Positions 36,202-45,530 are shown, numbered from the stretch's first letter. The stretch is 64,000 bases of DNA from an uncultured Dehalococcoidia bacterium (GCA_958296385.1 OY282494.1:2269537-2333536), one strand, 5' to 3'. Numbers and translations are program-made. The notes: generated by a model from the sequence alone, not told the origin.

Positions 36202-36316
36202 CCCCAATGTCATTCTGAGCGCAGCGAAGAATCTCGACGGCGTAGGGCACGCTTTGGGGGGCAACATTACTGCTACGCTATCGAGATTCTTCGCTGCGCT
36301 CAGAATGACATTAGGG
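36202..36316 (-). repeat. MITE-like palindromic element, copy 2 of 3
   Basis: Inverted arms of 36 bases (36202-36237 and 36281-36316, one mismatch) flank a 43-base centre that, read on the minus strand, matches the centres of copies 1 and 3. It lies between the aminotransferase and the first dienelactone hydrolase gene. Confidence 0.9.
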
Positions 36317-36379
36317 GGGCGAAATGACGGTGGGGATGTGATAGGAATGACAATGATATGAACAAGTGAGAGGTTTGTC

Positions 36380-37111
36380 ATGGCCAGTTTCTGGGAAAAG
36401 GTTAGCGTCAACGGGCTGGAGATGGATTTGTACGCCAGCGTGCCTAGCAGCGGCTCGGGGTTCAGCGCGCCGTATCCGGCGGTGCTGGTGGCGCAGCACG
36501 CTACGGGGGTTGATGCGTTTATTCAGGATATTTGCGACCGTTTGGCGGCGGAGGGGTATGCCGCGGTTGCGCCCAATTTGTATCATCGGGTGACCGATCC
36601 GGCTTTGCTGAACGAACAGCCGCGGCCCCGGCCGGCCGCTTTGCTCAGCGACCCGGATATTGTTGCCGACGTCAACGCTACGGTAGAGTGGCTGCTTGGG
36701 CATGATGCGGTGCTTAGTGACCGGATTGGGGTTACCGGGTTTTGCATGGGCGGGCGCGTGGCCTGGCTGGCCGCCGCCGTCAACCCGCATTTTGCGGCGG
36801 TTGTGCCTTATTATGGGGGCAACCTGATGGCCAGCTGGGGGGCGGGCGAAACGCCGCCGTTTGCGCTGGCCAACGACATCAACTGCCCGATGCTGTTTCA
36901 TTTTGGCGGCATTGACGAGAACCCGTCGCCGGCCGACATGGACACGCTGGACGCTGAGCTGACGCGTCTGGGCAAGGCGCATCGGTTTTATTCCTACCCC
37001 GGCGCCGACCATGCCTTTATGAATCCAGATGGCGGCCGGTATCAGCAAGCCGCCGCCGAAACGTCCTGGCCCCGCACGCTGGAGTTCTTTGCGGAACATC
37101 TTAAGGGGTAG
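36380..37111 (+). CDS. Dienelactone hydrolase family protein (first of tandem pair)
   Basis: This 243-residue alpha/beta hydrolase has the Cys nucleophile in GVTGFCMGGRVAW (about 114-126), an Asp in HFGGIDENPS and a His in GADHAFMN, the Cys-Asp-His triad of dienelactone hydrolases. These enzymes open cyclic lactones in aromatic degradation, but relatives act on many esters. AGGTTTG upstream of ATG 36380 is a weak ribosome site. The next gene is a close tandem paralogue. Confidence 0.9.
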   Translation: MASFWEKVSVNGLEMDLYASVPSSGSGFSAPYPAVLVAQHATGVDAFIQDICDRLAAEGYAAVAPNLYHRVTDPALLNEQPRPRPAALLSDPDIVADVNATVEWLLGHDAVLSDRIGVTGFCMGGRVAWLAAAVNPHFAAVVPYYGGNLMASWGAGETPPFALANDINCPMLFHFGGIDENPSPADMDTLDAELTRLGKAHRFYSYPGADHAFMNPDGGRYQQAAAETSWPRTLEFFAEHLKG

Positions 37112-37176
37112 GCAGTCCGGGGCCGGAGTAATCAGCAACGCCAAAACCGGAGGCGTCATCAACTGGAGGCATCATT

Positions 37177-37902
37177 ATGGCTACTTTCTGGGAGAAACTT
37201 ACCGTTGACGGGAGCGAGATGGATATGTACGCCAGCGTGCCCAGCAGCAGCGCCGGGTTCAGCGCGCCGTTTCCCGCCGTCGTGGTGGCACAGCACGGCG
37301 GGGGCGTTGACGAGTTTATCCGCACCATCTGCGACCGTTTGGCGGCGGAGGGTTATGCTGCCGTTGCGCCCAATCTTTATCATCGGACGTCCGATGCGGT
37401 GATGAACGCGGAGCCCCGGCCCCGTCCGTGGGACGTGTTGAGCGATCCGGACATCGTTGCCGACGTGAACGCTACGGTGGAGTGGCTGCGGAATCACGAG
37501 GCCATCACGGACCGCATCGGCGTTACCGGGTTCTGCATGGGCGGGCGGGTGGCTTGGCTGGCGGCGGCGAGCAATCCGCATTTCTCGGCGGTGGCGCCGT
37601 ACTATGGGGGCAACCTGCTGGTGACGTGGGGCGCCGGCGAAACGCCGCCTTTTGAGCTGGCCGGCAACATCAACTGCCCGATGCTGTTCCACTTTGGCGA
37701 GGTTGACGAGAACCCATCGCAAGAGGATATGCGCCGGTTTGACGCCGAGCTGAACCGGCTGGGCAACGTGCATCAGTTTTACGTCTATCGGGACGCCGAC
37801 CATGCTTTTATGGACTTTACCGGCCCCCGGTATCAGAAAGAGGCCGCCGACCGTTCCTGGCCGCGCACGCTGGAGTTTTTCGCCCAACATCTGAAAGCCT
37901 AG
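37177..37902 (+). CDS. Dienelactone hydrolase family protein (second of tandem pair)
   Basis: This 241-residue paralogue of the preceding gene shares most of its length, including GVTGFCMGGRVAWLAAA, HFGEVDENPS and DADHAFMD. It therefore keeps the same Cys-Asp-His triad. Differences cluster in the substrate-side segments, for instance RPWDVLSD in place of RPAALLSD. GGAGGCATCATT precedes ATG 37177. A recent local duplication is the simplest origin; the two may have split substrates. Confidence 0.9.
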   Translation: MATFWEKLTVDGSEMDMYASVPSSSAGFSAPFPAVVVAQHGGGVDEFIRTICDRLAAEGYAAVAPNLYHRTSDAVMNAEPRPRPWDVLSDPDIVADVNATVEWLRNHEAITDRIGVTGFCMGGRVAWLAAASNPHFSAVAPYYGGNLLVTWGAGETPPFELAGNINCPMLFHFGEVDENPSQEDMRRFDAELNRLGNVHQFYVYRDADHAFMDFTGPRYQKEAADRSWPRTLEFFAQHLKA

Positions 37903-37917
37903 CGACGCAGCCGCCAG

Positions 37918-37975
37918 CATCCATCCATCCTGCCGTCATCCATCTTGCCATCATCCATCCTGCCGTCATCAATAA
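37918..37975. repeat. Short direct repeats ahead of 37988
   Basis: Four degenerate copies of a CATCCATCCTGCCGT-like unit (15-18 bases) fill the gap up to the AAAGGAG ribosome site of the next gene. Confidence 0.75.
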
Positions 37976-37987
37976 AGGAGATTACTG

Positions 37988-38512
37988 ATGCCCAGAGTAG
38001 CGTTAGACCTTGAACAGAAAGCCGACCTTGCCGTTATCCAGTCCGATGGCTGGCGGGTGGCTCAGGGGCTGGAGCCGGGGGAACCCAATCAGGGGCTGGT
38101 TGCCGAGAAGCTGGGCAGCGCGGCCCGCTTGCCGGATTACGACGATTCGGCCTGGGAAAGCGGCGCCGACTTTCAGAAGCGGTACTCGGTCGGGCTTACT
38201 TTTGCGTGGTATCGGCTGCGCTTTACGATGCCGGAAACGGTGAAGGGGCAGGACGTTACTACCTGCCGGGTGTGGTTTGAGACCAACGTTGACAACTACG
38301 GCGAGGTGTTTATCGACGGCCAAATTGACCGCAACATCGGCGTGGTAACGGGCAACAACACGCCCAAGCGCGTTCTGGTAGAGGAACCGGGGCAGCCGGG
38401 GCAGGAACACGTCATCGCCGTGCTGGTGGCCAACGCGCCGCTGGGCGAGCCGGTGGGCGCCATCTTTATGCGCCATGCTACGCTGGCCTTTGAGTCGCAG
38501 CCGCCGCGCTAA
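37988..38512 (+). CDS. Galactose-binding-like (jelly-roll) domain protein
   Basis: The 174-residue protein lacks a signal peptide. Its segments [27 protein letters not shown] and [18 protein letters not shown] resemble the sugar-binding jelly-roll of glycoside hydrolase family 2 and related beta-sandwich modules. There is no catalytic domain. AAAGGAG precedes ATG 37988. It may bind a carbohydrate or act as a cupin-like scaffold; the function is not known. Confidence 0.65.
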   Translation: MPRVALDLEQKADLAVIQSDGWRVAQGLEPGEPNQGLVAEKLGSAARLPDYDDSAWESGADFQKRYSVGLTFAWYRLRFTMPETVKGQDVTTCRVWFETNVDNYGEVFIDGQIDRNIGVVTGNNTPKRVLVEEPGQPGQEHVIAVLVANAPLGEPVGAIFMRHATLAFESQPPR

Positions 38513-38517
38513 CCATC

Positions 38518-38610
38518 CGTCCATCTATCTATCGCCCATCGCATCGCCAACCGCATCGCCCAACGCATCGCACCCGAACCGCATCGCATCGCATCACATC
38601 GCATCGTCCA
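38518..38610. repeat. CGCATCG-rich low-complexity spacer
   Basis: The gap before the selenoprotein candidate has about ten degenerate copies of a CGCATCG unit and shows no gene or promoter I can identify. It is followed by GGAG and ATG 38626. Confidence 0.75.
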
Positions 38611-38625
38611 AAATGGAGCGCAACT

Positions 38626-40146
38626 ATGGCTACCCGCTCTTTCGCCGGCACCGTTAACGCGCCGGATTTTCCCGAGGACCTGGAATGGGTCAACACCAAC
38701 CGCCCGCTCAGCATGGCTGACTTGCGGGGCAAACTGGTGGTGCTGGACTTTTGGACGTACTGTTGAGTGAACTGTATGCACGTATTTCCGCAGTTGCGGA
38801 AACTGGAGGAGAAGTACGCGGACGAGTTGGCGGTTATTGGCGTCCATTCGCCCAAGTTCCCCAACGAGCGGTACGCCGACAACGTGCTGCTGGCGGCGCA
38901 GCGTTACGAGCTGAAGCATCCGGTTATCAACGACGTTGAGATGCAGGTTTGGCGGCAGTACGGATGCCGCGCCTGGCCGACGCTGATGTTCGTTGACCCG
39001 GCCGGCAAGGTGATTGGCAAGCACGAGGGCGAGATACCCTACGGGCCGTTTGACGAGCTGTTTGCCGAGATGATTGCCGAGTTTGACGCCAAAGGAATGA
39101 TGGACCGGCGCAGCCTGAACCTCCAGCCCGATGCGCTGGGAGATGACGCGCTGGCGTTTCCGGGCAAGGTGCTGGCCGACGGGCCGGGCAATCGCCTGTT
39201 CATCGCCGACACCAATCACAACCGCATCGTGGTGTCGGATTTGGACGGCGCCGTGCAGGACGTCATCGGCGGCGGCGCGGAGGCTTTCGCCGACGGGGGC
39301 TACGCTGCGGCGGCGTTCAACCATCCGCAGGGTATGGAGTTGATTGGCGATGCGCTGTACGTAGCCGACACCGAGAACCACGCCATCCGCCGGGTGAACC
39401 TGGCCGGCCGGACGGTGGACACCATCGCCGGCACCGGCGAGCAGGGGATGGATCGCCGGGCCGTGGGCCCCGGCCAGCAGGTTGCCCTGAGCAGCCCCTG
39501 GGACCTGGCGCACCACGAGGGGACGCTGTACATCGCGATGGCCGGCATCCACCAGCTGTGGCGGCTGTCGCTGGCCGACGGGATAGTACAGCCCCACGCC
39601 GGCACGGGCGGGGAGAGCATTGACAACGGGCCATTGGCCTCGGCCACGCTGGCCCAGCCCAGCGGCATCACGGTTGGCGTCGACCGGGCTGGCGAAAGCA
39701 TCCTGTACTTTGCCGATTCCGAAACCAGCAGCATCCGCAGCGCCGGCATCAACCCGGCCACCGGGCGGGTGGCTACGCTGGTGGGCGTTGACCTGTTCGC
39801 TTTTGGCGACCGGGACGGCGTGGAGCATCACGTCCGCTTGCAGCACCCCATCGGTATTGAATGGCACGAGGGGGAGCTGTTTTTTGCCGACACCTACAAT
39901 CACAAGATAAAACGGCTGCTGCCGTTGACGCGCGCGGTGCAAACGCTGCTGGGCGCGGGCGCCGCCGGCCGGCACGACGGGGCCAGCAAGCAGGCCACGT
40001 TCAGCGAGCCAAGCGGCCTCAGCTTTGCCCGGTTTGACGACGGGCGCACACCGCTAATGTACATCGCCGACACCAACAATCACGCCATCCGAGTAGCCGA
40101 CCTGCAAGCCGAAAAGGTGTGGACTTTGGAGCTGAGCGGGTTGTGA
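38626..40146 (+). CDS. Thioredoxin-like/NHL-repeat protein with in-frame TGA; candidate selenoprotein (NHLRC2-like)
   Basis: Read through one TGA (38764-38766), this is a 506-residue protein: a thioredoxin-like domain (about 1-160) and an NHL beta-propeller (about 165-500) with blades such as [36 protein letters not shown] and [16 protein letters not shown]. Relatives carry a CCxNC redox site; here it reads C46-TGA47-V48-N49-C50 in the usual setting LDFWTYC...CMHV, and the cis-Pro loop [10 protein letters not shown] is present. The TGA thus replaces the N-terminal Cys of the CxxC. Both sides stay in one frame, GGAG precedes ATG 38626, and a SECIS-like hairpin follows. Alternatives are a nonsense mutation or a sequencing error. 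Automatic annotation would start it after the TGA. Confidence 0.85.
38764..38802 (+). promoter_or_regulatory. Candidate bacterial SECIS element
   Basis: A perfect 7-bp stem TTTCCGC/GCGGAAA (38785-38791 with 38796-38802) closes a loop AGTT. The loop begins 26 bases beyond the TGA (25 between) and has G as its second base. As I recall, bacterial SECIS models want a small loop with a G in the first two positions, 16-37 bases after the TGA. It lies within coding sequence, as bacterial elements do. Confidence 0.75.
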
Positions 40147-40256
40147 TGACCGGGGCAGTCTAACCGTCGCGCTTGTTGACGGCGCAAGTTTCATAGGGCA
40201 ACATACAGTGACGGTCTTACGGGCCGTCCTGTCCATCCCGATTGTCTGGAGCAAAT

Positions 40257-40700
40257 ATGGTCGTCTCTACCGCTGATGAAACCAACGCGGCCTACGCCGT
40301 CAATCATTCCGATAACATCACGCTTCTGGCCAGCAAGATTGTGCGCGACATACTGGTGACGCGCGCCGAGCCGGTGCGCCGGCGGGAGCTGTGGCAGGCC
40401 GTGGAGCTGGCGATGGGCGAACGCTCGCCGGACGTGGACGGCGTGCTGAAAGGCGACTGGTTTAACAACCCGGTTTATGGCAAGTGGGTTTTGACCGATG
40501 AGGCGCAGGCCACCGACTCGCCCTTTGCCGATGACCAGGGCGTTATCAACGTGTCGCGGGTGGTGGACTACCTGCGGCAGTGCCGGGGCGAACCGCCGTA
40601 CATCCGGGTAGTCAGCGATTTTATCAACGTGTGCCAGCCCAAGCTGAACGTTGACCCCGATTCGCTCATCCGCAGCGGGCGCAGCCTGGCAAAAGCGTAG
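40257..40700 (+). CDS. Conserved-looking protein of unknown function
   Basis: The 147-residue soluble protein has an N-terminal helical part with VRRRELWQAVELAMGERSPDVDGVL, which could be a winged-helix-like segment. A DWFNNPVYGKWVLTDE motif and a C-terminal helical half follow. I do not recognise a family. ATG 40257 has GGAG 5 bases upstream. It converges with prmC. Confidence 0.7.
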   Translation: MVVSTADETNAAYAVNHSDNITLLASKIVRDILVTRAEPVRRRELWQAVELAMGERSPDVDGVLKGDWFNNPVYGKWVLTDEAQATDSPFADDQGVINVSRVVDYLRQCRGEPPYIRVVSDFINVCQPKLNVDPDSLIRSGRSLAKA

Positions 40701-40731
40701 TTCACCGGCCGGCCGGGGCCGGCGGCCGGAT

Positions 40732-41604
40732 TCAGTATTCGGGGCCGGCCAGGCTTACCGCCAGCACGCGCTCCATTCCGGCAAGGTCGCGTTCCGTCGT
40801 TATATCGGCTTCGGGAAAGGCCGTCGCGGCCAGCGTCCGGGCCGGCGGGATTTGCTCCGGGTCCATTTCCAGCAGGATGACGCCGTGCGCTTTGAGCCGG
40901 CTGCCGGCGGCGGCCTGGGCCAGCAGGCGGCTGATGAGGGCGATGCCGTCGGGGCCGCCGTCCAGTGCGGCGGCGGGTTCCCACTGCACTTCCGGTTGCA
41001 GGGTGGGGATTCGTGCGGTGGGCAGATAGGGCAAGTTGGCGACGATTACGTCCACCGGCTCCGGCAGCGGTTCCAGCAGGTCGCCTTTGAGCAGCGTTAC
41101 CCGGTCGGCTACGTTGTGCATCCGCACGTTGTACGCCGCCACGTCCAGGGTAGCGTCAAAGGCGTCGGTGGCGTAAATGCGGGCGGCCGGCAAATGCAGG
41201 GCCAGGTTGACGGCGATGGCGCCGGTGCCGGTGCCGACGTCGGCAATCACCAGCTCCCGGCTCTCCATGCCCATCAGCGCCATAAACAGGGCGTGCTCTA
41301 CCATGATCTCGGTTTCGGGCCGGGGAATGAGTACGTCAGGATTGACCAGCAGGTTGACGCCGTAAAACTCGCGGTAGTTCAGGATGTAGGCCAGCGGCTC
41401 GCGGGTGAGGCGGCGCTGCACGATGGCGTCCAGGGCCGCTTCCTGCGGCGGGGAGACTTGCGATTCCTGCTCGGCAAACATCGCCTGGCGGGGCATCCGC
41501 ATCACGTCCATCACCATCACCTCGGCCTCGAGGCGGGCGTCGGGGATGCCGGCGGATTCCAGCGTGCGATGGGTTTGTTGCAGTACGCTGCGCAGGTTCG
41601 GCAT
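40732..41604 (-). CDS. prmC: Release-factor glutamine methyltransferase (PrmC/HemK)
   Basis: The 290-residue SAM-dependent enzyme methylates the Gln of the GGQ motif in release factors. It has the N-terminal helical domain, the IPRPETEIMVEHAL segment and the SAM site IADVGTGTGAIAVNLAL. The family's NPPY active-site motif here reads NLPY (about 188-191). It directly follows prfA (9-base gap), whose product is its substrate. The P-to-L change should still allow the backbone role of Asn. Confidence 0.93.
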   Translation of the reverse strand: MPNLRSVLQQTHRTLESAGIPDARLEAEVMVMDVMRMPRQAMFAEQESQVSPPQEAALDAIVQRRLTREPLAYILNYREFYGVNLLVNPDVLIPRPETEIMVEHALFMALMGMESRELVIADVGTGTGAIAVNLALHLPAARIYATDAFDATLDVAAYNVRMHNVADRVTLLKGDLLEPLPEPVDVIVANLPYLPTARIPTLQPEVQWEPAAALDGGPDGIALISRLLAQAAAGSRLKAHGVILLEMDPEQIPPARTLAATAFPEADITTERDLAGMERVLAVSLAGPEY

Positions 41605-41613
41605 AGCGCCGGT

Positions 41614-42696
41614 TCAGGCGACGTCTTGTGCCAGGCGGCGGGCCTGGTCGTGGGCCACAATCTGGTCGATAAGGTCTTTCAGGCCGCCATCCATGATGCG
41701 CTGCATCCCGTGCATGGAGGCGCCGATGCGGTGGTCGGTGACCCGGTCTTGCGGGTAGTTGTAGGTGCGGATTTTCTCGCTGCGGTCGCCGCTGCCAATT
41801 TGAGCCTTGCGGCTGTTGGAGATGGCGGCCTGCTGCCGGTCCTGCTCGGCGGCGTAGAGGCGGCTGCGCAGGATGGTCATGGCCTTGGACTTGTTCTTGT
41901 ACTGCGAGCGTTCGTCCTGGCAAACGACGACTAATCCGGTGGGTTCGTGGACGATGCGCACGGCGGTGGCAACCTTGTTGACGTTCTGCCCACCGTGGCC
42001 GCCGGCGTGAAAAATGTCAATCCGCAAGTCGTCCTCGCCGATGTTAACCTCAACCTCATCGGCCTGCGGCAGCACGGCAACGGTGGCGGTGGAGGTGTGG
42101 ATGCGGCCCTGCGCCTCGGTTTCCGGCACGCGCTGCACGCGATGCACGCCGGCCTCAAACTTCAGGGCGCTGTAAGCATTGGCGCCATCCACGGAGAACG
42201 CAATCCGGTTGAACCCGCCCAAATCGGACGGGTTGGAGTCGAGAATCTCAACGGCCCACCCCTGCTCCTGGGCGTAGCGCTGATACATCCGGTACAAATC
42301 GCCGGCAAACAGAGATGCCTCCTGGCCGCCGGCCGCCGAATGGATTTCCACGATGACGTTGCGCTCGTCGTTGGGGTCTTTGGGCAAGAGGGCCAGTTTG
42401 AGCTGCTCGGACAGGGCCGACAACCGCTCCTCGCAATCGGCCAGTTCCGACTGGGCCATCTCCACGATTTCCGGATCGCCGCCCTCGCCCACCAAAGCCC
42501 GCAAATCCTGCGCTTCTCCGGACAGCCGCCGGCGCCGGGCGTCAATGGATACGAGTTCCTCCATAGAGGCCCGTTCGCGGTTGAGCTCGCGGAGGCGGGC
42601 GTAATCGGCCGCAACCTCCGGCTGCGCCATCTCGCTTTCGATGTCCTGATACCGCTGCACAATAGGGTGCAGCCTGACGAAAATATCAGACGCCAC
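41614..42696 (-). CDS. prfA: Peptide chain release factor 1
   Basis: The 360-residue factor reads UAA and UAG stops. It has the codon-recognition PxT motif (PET in QRVPETEAQGRIHTST) rather than the SPF of RF2, and the hydrolytic GGQ in HAGGHGGQNVNKV. The start GTG 42696 has AGAGG upstream. RF1 does not read UGA, relevant to the in-frame TGA in the gene at 38626. It forms an operon with prmC. Confidence 0.95.
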   Translation of the reverse strand: MASDIFVRLHPIVQRYQDIESEMAQPEVAADYARLRELNRERASMEELVSIDARRRRLSGEAQDLRALVGEGGDPEIVEMAQSELADCEERLSALSEQLKLALLPKDPNDERNVIVEIHSAAGGQEASLFAGDLYRMYQRYAQEQGWAVEILDSNPSDLGGFNRIAFSVDGANAYSALKFEAGVHRVQRVPETEAQGRIHTSTATVAVLPQADEVEVNIGEDDLRIDIFHAGGHGGQNVNKVATAVRIVHEPTGLVVVCQDERSQYKNKSKAMTILRSRLYAAEQDRQQAAISNSRKAQIGSGDRSEKIRTYNYPQDRVTDHRIGASMHGMQRIMDGGLKDLIDQIVAHDQARRLAQDVA

Positions 42697-42837
42697 AACG
42701 CAAATCCTCTGCAAAATTGCCGCAAACAGTATAACGCAGGGGAGGCGGCGGCGGCAAGCCGGGGTGGGGGGCGGTATTATCAACTTGGGCGGTGGTTATG
42801 TATAGTTAGGCTAAACTTGGTTTTTGGAGGTGAGGCT

Positions 42838-42924
42838 ATGGCGCGCGCGTGTTTATCGCCACGATGTACGCTGCCAAGATTGCGGCTCCAACGTACCGGC
42901 CCGCGGTTCGGGAACGGGCTGTTG
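42838..42924 (+). pseudogene. Possible transposase N-terminal fragment (IS1-like zinc ribbon), frameshifted
   Basis: An ATG (42838) with a perfect GGAGG ribosome site opens a frame that shifts at a GCGCGCGCG run. In the shifted frame it reads RVYRHDVRCQDCGSN, like the first residues of IS1-type transposases, and soon meets a stop. It lies in the prfA-fur divergent gap (42697-43007), where no other gene is seen. This is a weak call on a short match. Confidence 0.3.
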
Positions 42925-43007
42925 AGAATACCATGACAAGGGGGAGCGTTGGAATGTCCGGGATGATATACTGTCAGGCAAGGACATCGTTTTTACGGGG
43001 TTACGTT

Positions 43008-43436
43008 TTGACTACCCAGGAACATTTGGCAACACGGCTGAAGCCTTTGGGCATCCGGCTGACTCCGCAGCGGCTGGCGATTGCCGAGGTGGTGGTGAAC
43101 TCGGCTGACCATCCTACGGTGCGGGAGATTTTTGAGCGGGTGCGCGATTTCTTTCCCTACGTAACGCTGGCCACCGTGTACTCCACGCTGGGGCTGCTGG
43201 AGCAGGTTGGCATCGTGCGGGAGCTGCCGTTTCAGAAGCAATCCCGCTATGACGCCAACCTTTCGCCCCACGCCAACCTGGTTTGCCTGGGCTGCTCGGC
43301 GGTGGTGGATGCCGACGTGGGGCAGGACAAGGTTGCCGAGCTGGAAGTTTCGATTAGCCACAGCACCGAGTTTCAGGTATCCTCGCAGCGGGTGGATTTT
43401 TACGGCTACTGTGAAGGATGCGCGCTGAGCAACTGA
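43008..43436 (+). CDS. Fur/PerR-family metal-dependent transcriptional repressor
   Basis: The 142-residue regulator has the winged-helix part (GIRLTPQRLAIAEVVVNS, HPTVREIFERVRDFFPYVTLATVYSTL) and two zinc CxxC pairs (CLGC and CEGC). A His-rich metal region (SPHANLV) and FYGYCEGC near the end are typical. It probably senses iron or peroxide (PerR-like), since the length ahead of the HTH equals that of PerR. I take TTG 43008 as start; ATG 42954 with GGAG is the main alternative, adding 18 residues. Targets are not identified here. Confidence 0.88.
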   Translation: MTTQEHLATRLKPLGIRLTPQRLAIAEVVVNSADHPTVREIFERVRDFFPYVTLATVYSTLGLLEQVGIVRELPFQKQSRYDANLSPHANLVCLGCSAVVDADVGQDKVAELEVSISHSTEFQVSSQRVDFYGYCEGCALSN

Positions 43437-43463
43437 CCCACCGGCTTTCAGGACCACGTCAAC

Positions 43464-44294
43464 ATGATGGTCTATATTTCATACGAAGAGCCGAGGCGCT
43501 CGCCGCTGCGTATCGTCCTCATTATTCTGACCGTGCTGCTGGCGCTGGCGCTGCTGGCCGCCGCCGGGGTGGGGGCGGTGTCGTGGCTGGACAACAACGG
43601 CGTGCTGGCTCCGGCCGGCGCCGCCGCGCCGTCGTCAACTCCGGCTCCAACCCGCGTGTCGCCGCTCAGCCCGGAGCGCGCGCCGGCCAACGCTTTGCCC
43701 TTGTCGCAAGCCGTCGCATCGCTGTATCAGGCCAATCACGGCGCCAGCGTCAGCGCTACTGCGAACGACAATACCAACACGGTGTTTCTGGTGGACGTGG
43801 GGCATAGCGTCGCGGACGACAGCATACTGGACTGGCTGAAACGGTCGCTGCTGGACGTGCTGCTGCCGCACATCAACCCGGGGATTGGCGATGCGCCGGA
43901 GAACAGCCGGGTGGCGCTGATGACGTTCTCCGACAGCACGCAAATCGTAAGGCCGCTGGCGTCGCTGGACGACAACGCCGAGCAGGAAGGCTGGCTGAAC
44001 GACGTCGGGGGGCTGGCCGTGGGCGGCGATGGGGAGTCCATTTACAACGCAATAGCGGAGGCGTACCTGCTGCTGGTACGCGAGAACGACCAGACCCGCG
44101 GCAACGCAATCGTAGTCTTGACCGACGGCGCCGCCGACGAGACGGGGCGGGCGGAGCTGGTGGCGCTTTTGGCCGACAGCCCGGTGCCGAACCTCAAGGT
44201 GCACATCATCGGAGTTGGCGCCGAGGCCGACCATGCGTCGCTGCAAGCGCTGGCGCAGGCCACCGGCGGGGCGCACATCTACGCTACCAAGTAA
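43464..44294 (+). CDS. Membrane-anchored VWA-domain protein
   Basis: The 276-residue protein has one N-terminal membrane helix (about 15-38), a Pro/Ser/Ala linker (about 47-75) and an external von Willebrand A domain (about 95-275). The metal site (MIDAS) DxSxS appears as DVGHS (Gly for the first Ser), while the Thr/Asp of ALMTFSD and VVLTDGAADE are kept, so metal binding may be altered. It probably mediates protein contacts at the cell surface. Its start lies 28 bases after the fur stop, suggesting shared transcription. Confidence 0.8.
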   Translation: MMVYISYEEPRRSPLRIVLIILTVLLALALLAAAGVGAVSWLDNNGVLAPAGAAAPSSTPAPTRVSPLSPERAPANALPLSQAVASLYQANHGASVSATANDNTNTVFLVDVGHSVADDSILDWLKRSLLDVLLPHINPGIGDAPENSRVALMTFSDSTQIVRPLASLDDNAEQEGWLNDVGGLAVGGDGESIYNAIAEAYLLLVRENDQTRGNAIVVLTDGAADETGRAELVALLADSPVPNLKVHIIGVGAEADHASLQALAQATGGAHIYATK

Positions 44295-44339
44295 GGCATC
44301 GCGTCGGCCGCTACGCCAATCCACGTCGGGAGCCCGCAC

Positions 44340-45530
44340 TTGGCCCATCTGGTTCGGCTGAGCCTCAGCAACTACCGCAACTTTCGGGAGGTTGAGGTTG
44401 ACCTGGCGCCCGGCGCGGCGGTGTTTGTCGGCGGCAACGCGCAGGGCAAAACCGCCCTGCTGGAGGCGGCGTACACGCTGGCCATTGGCCGCTCTTTCCG
44501 CGCTGACCGGGAGCGGGAAGTGGTGAACTTTGACGCCGCCCGCCGGGGCGAGGCCGCCTACGTAACCGGAACGGTCAAAAGCGGCGAGCAGCACAACACC
44601 GCCGTAGTTGGCTACCTGCCGGCCGCCGCTCCAACGCACGCGCCGGGCCCCGATGCTTCCGATGGCAACTCCGGCGGGCCGGTGATGCCCCCAATCCGCA
44701 AGCAGATACGCGTGAACCGGCAGCCCGGCACGGCGGCCAGTCTGCTGGGGCGGCTGCCGGTTACCCTGTTCTTTGCCGACGACGTGAACCTGGCCCTGGG
44801 CGCTCCATCCGAGCGGCGGCGCTATCTGAACGTACTGTTGAGCCAGGCGGACCGGGAATATCTGGCGGCTTTGCAGCGTTACCAGGCGGCTTTGCGCAAC
44901 CGCAACGGGCTGCTGCGGCGGCAGCGGAAAAGCCACGTTGACCCCGATGAGATGCAGTATTGGGACGGCCAACTGGTGCAGTCCGGTTCTATTCTGGTGA
45001 TGCGCCGGGCGGCCGCTTTGACGCAGCTGGCCCCCTCGGCCGATGCACTGCACGGCGAATTGTCCGACACGCACCGCTCGCTAACGCTGTCGTACCGGCC
45101 CCGCACCGCCGCTTTGGATTCAATTGAGGAAACCGAGGCGGCGTTCCGGGAGGCGCTGCAAAAGTCGGCCGGCCGGGAGCGGGCCACGGCGACGACGGCG
45201 GTGGGGCCGCATCGGGATGACATCATGATTATGCTCAACGGGCTGCTGGCCGGTTCCTACGCATCGCGGGGCGAGGCGCGCACCATCGCCCTGGCCCTGC
45301 GGCTGGCCGAGGCCAACTATCTGTCCGACGTCCGCGCCGACGACCCGGTTATCCTGCTGGACGACCCGTTCTCCGAGATGGACGCCGCGCGCCGGGAACG
45401 GGTGCTGCGCAAGGTTGGCGACTACGGGCAGGCCCTGATTACGACTACGGACATTGAGCACGTCCGTCCCTATCTGGCAGACCGGGCGGCACACTGGCAA
45501 GTAGCCGGCGGCGCCGTTGCCCGATTGTGA
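44340..45530 (+). CDS. recF: DNA replication and repair protein RecF
   Basis: The 396-residue SMC-like ATPase loads RecA at gaps. It has Walker A GGNAQGKT (31-38) after the SNYRNFREVEVDL opening, and the C-terminal ABC-type Walker B/D-loop VILLDDPFSEMDAARRERVL. The signature region is around GPHRDDIMIMLNG and ASRGEARTIALALRLAE. The start is TTG 44340 with a modest GGGA site. In many bacteria recF lies with dnaA/dnaN/gyrB; here it lies by a VWA gene instead. Confidence 0.93.
   Translation: MAHLVRLSLSNYRNFREVEVDLAPGAAVFVGGNAQGKTALLEAAYTLAIGRSFRADREREVVNFDAARRGEAAYVTGTVKSGEQHNTAVVGYLPAAAPTHAPGPDASDGNSGGPVMPPIRKQIRVNRQPGTAASLLGRLPVTLFFADDVNLALGAPSERRRYLNVLLSQADREYLAALQRYQAALRNRNGLLRRQRKSHVDPDEMQYWDGQLVQSGSILVMRRAAALTQLAPSADALHGELSDTHRSLTLSYRPRTAALDSIEETEAAFREALQKSAGRERATATTAVGPHRDDIMIMLNGLLAGSYASRGEARTIALALRLAEANYLSDVRADDPVILLDDPFSEMDAARRERVLRKVGDYGQALITTTDIEHVRPYLADRAAHWQVAGGAVARL

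Noticed and set aside
38767-40146. Gene start after the TGA, giving a shorter protein
   Set aside because: It would drop half of the thioredoxin domain, and no ribosome site precedes 38767; the upstream ATG 38626 has GGAG and encodes conserved sequence in the same frame.
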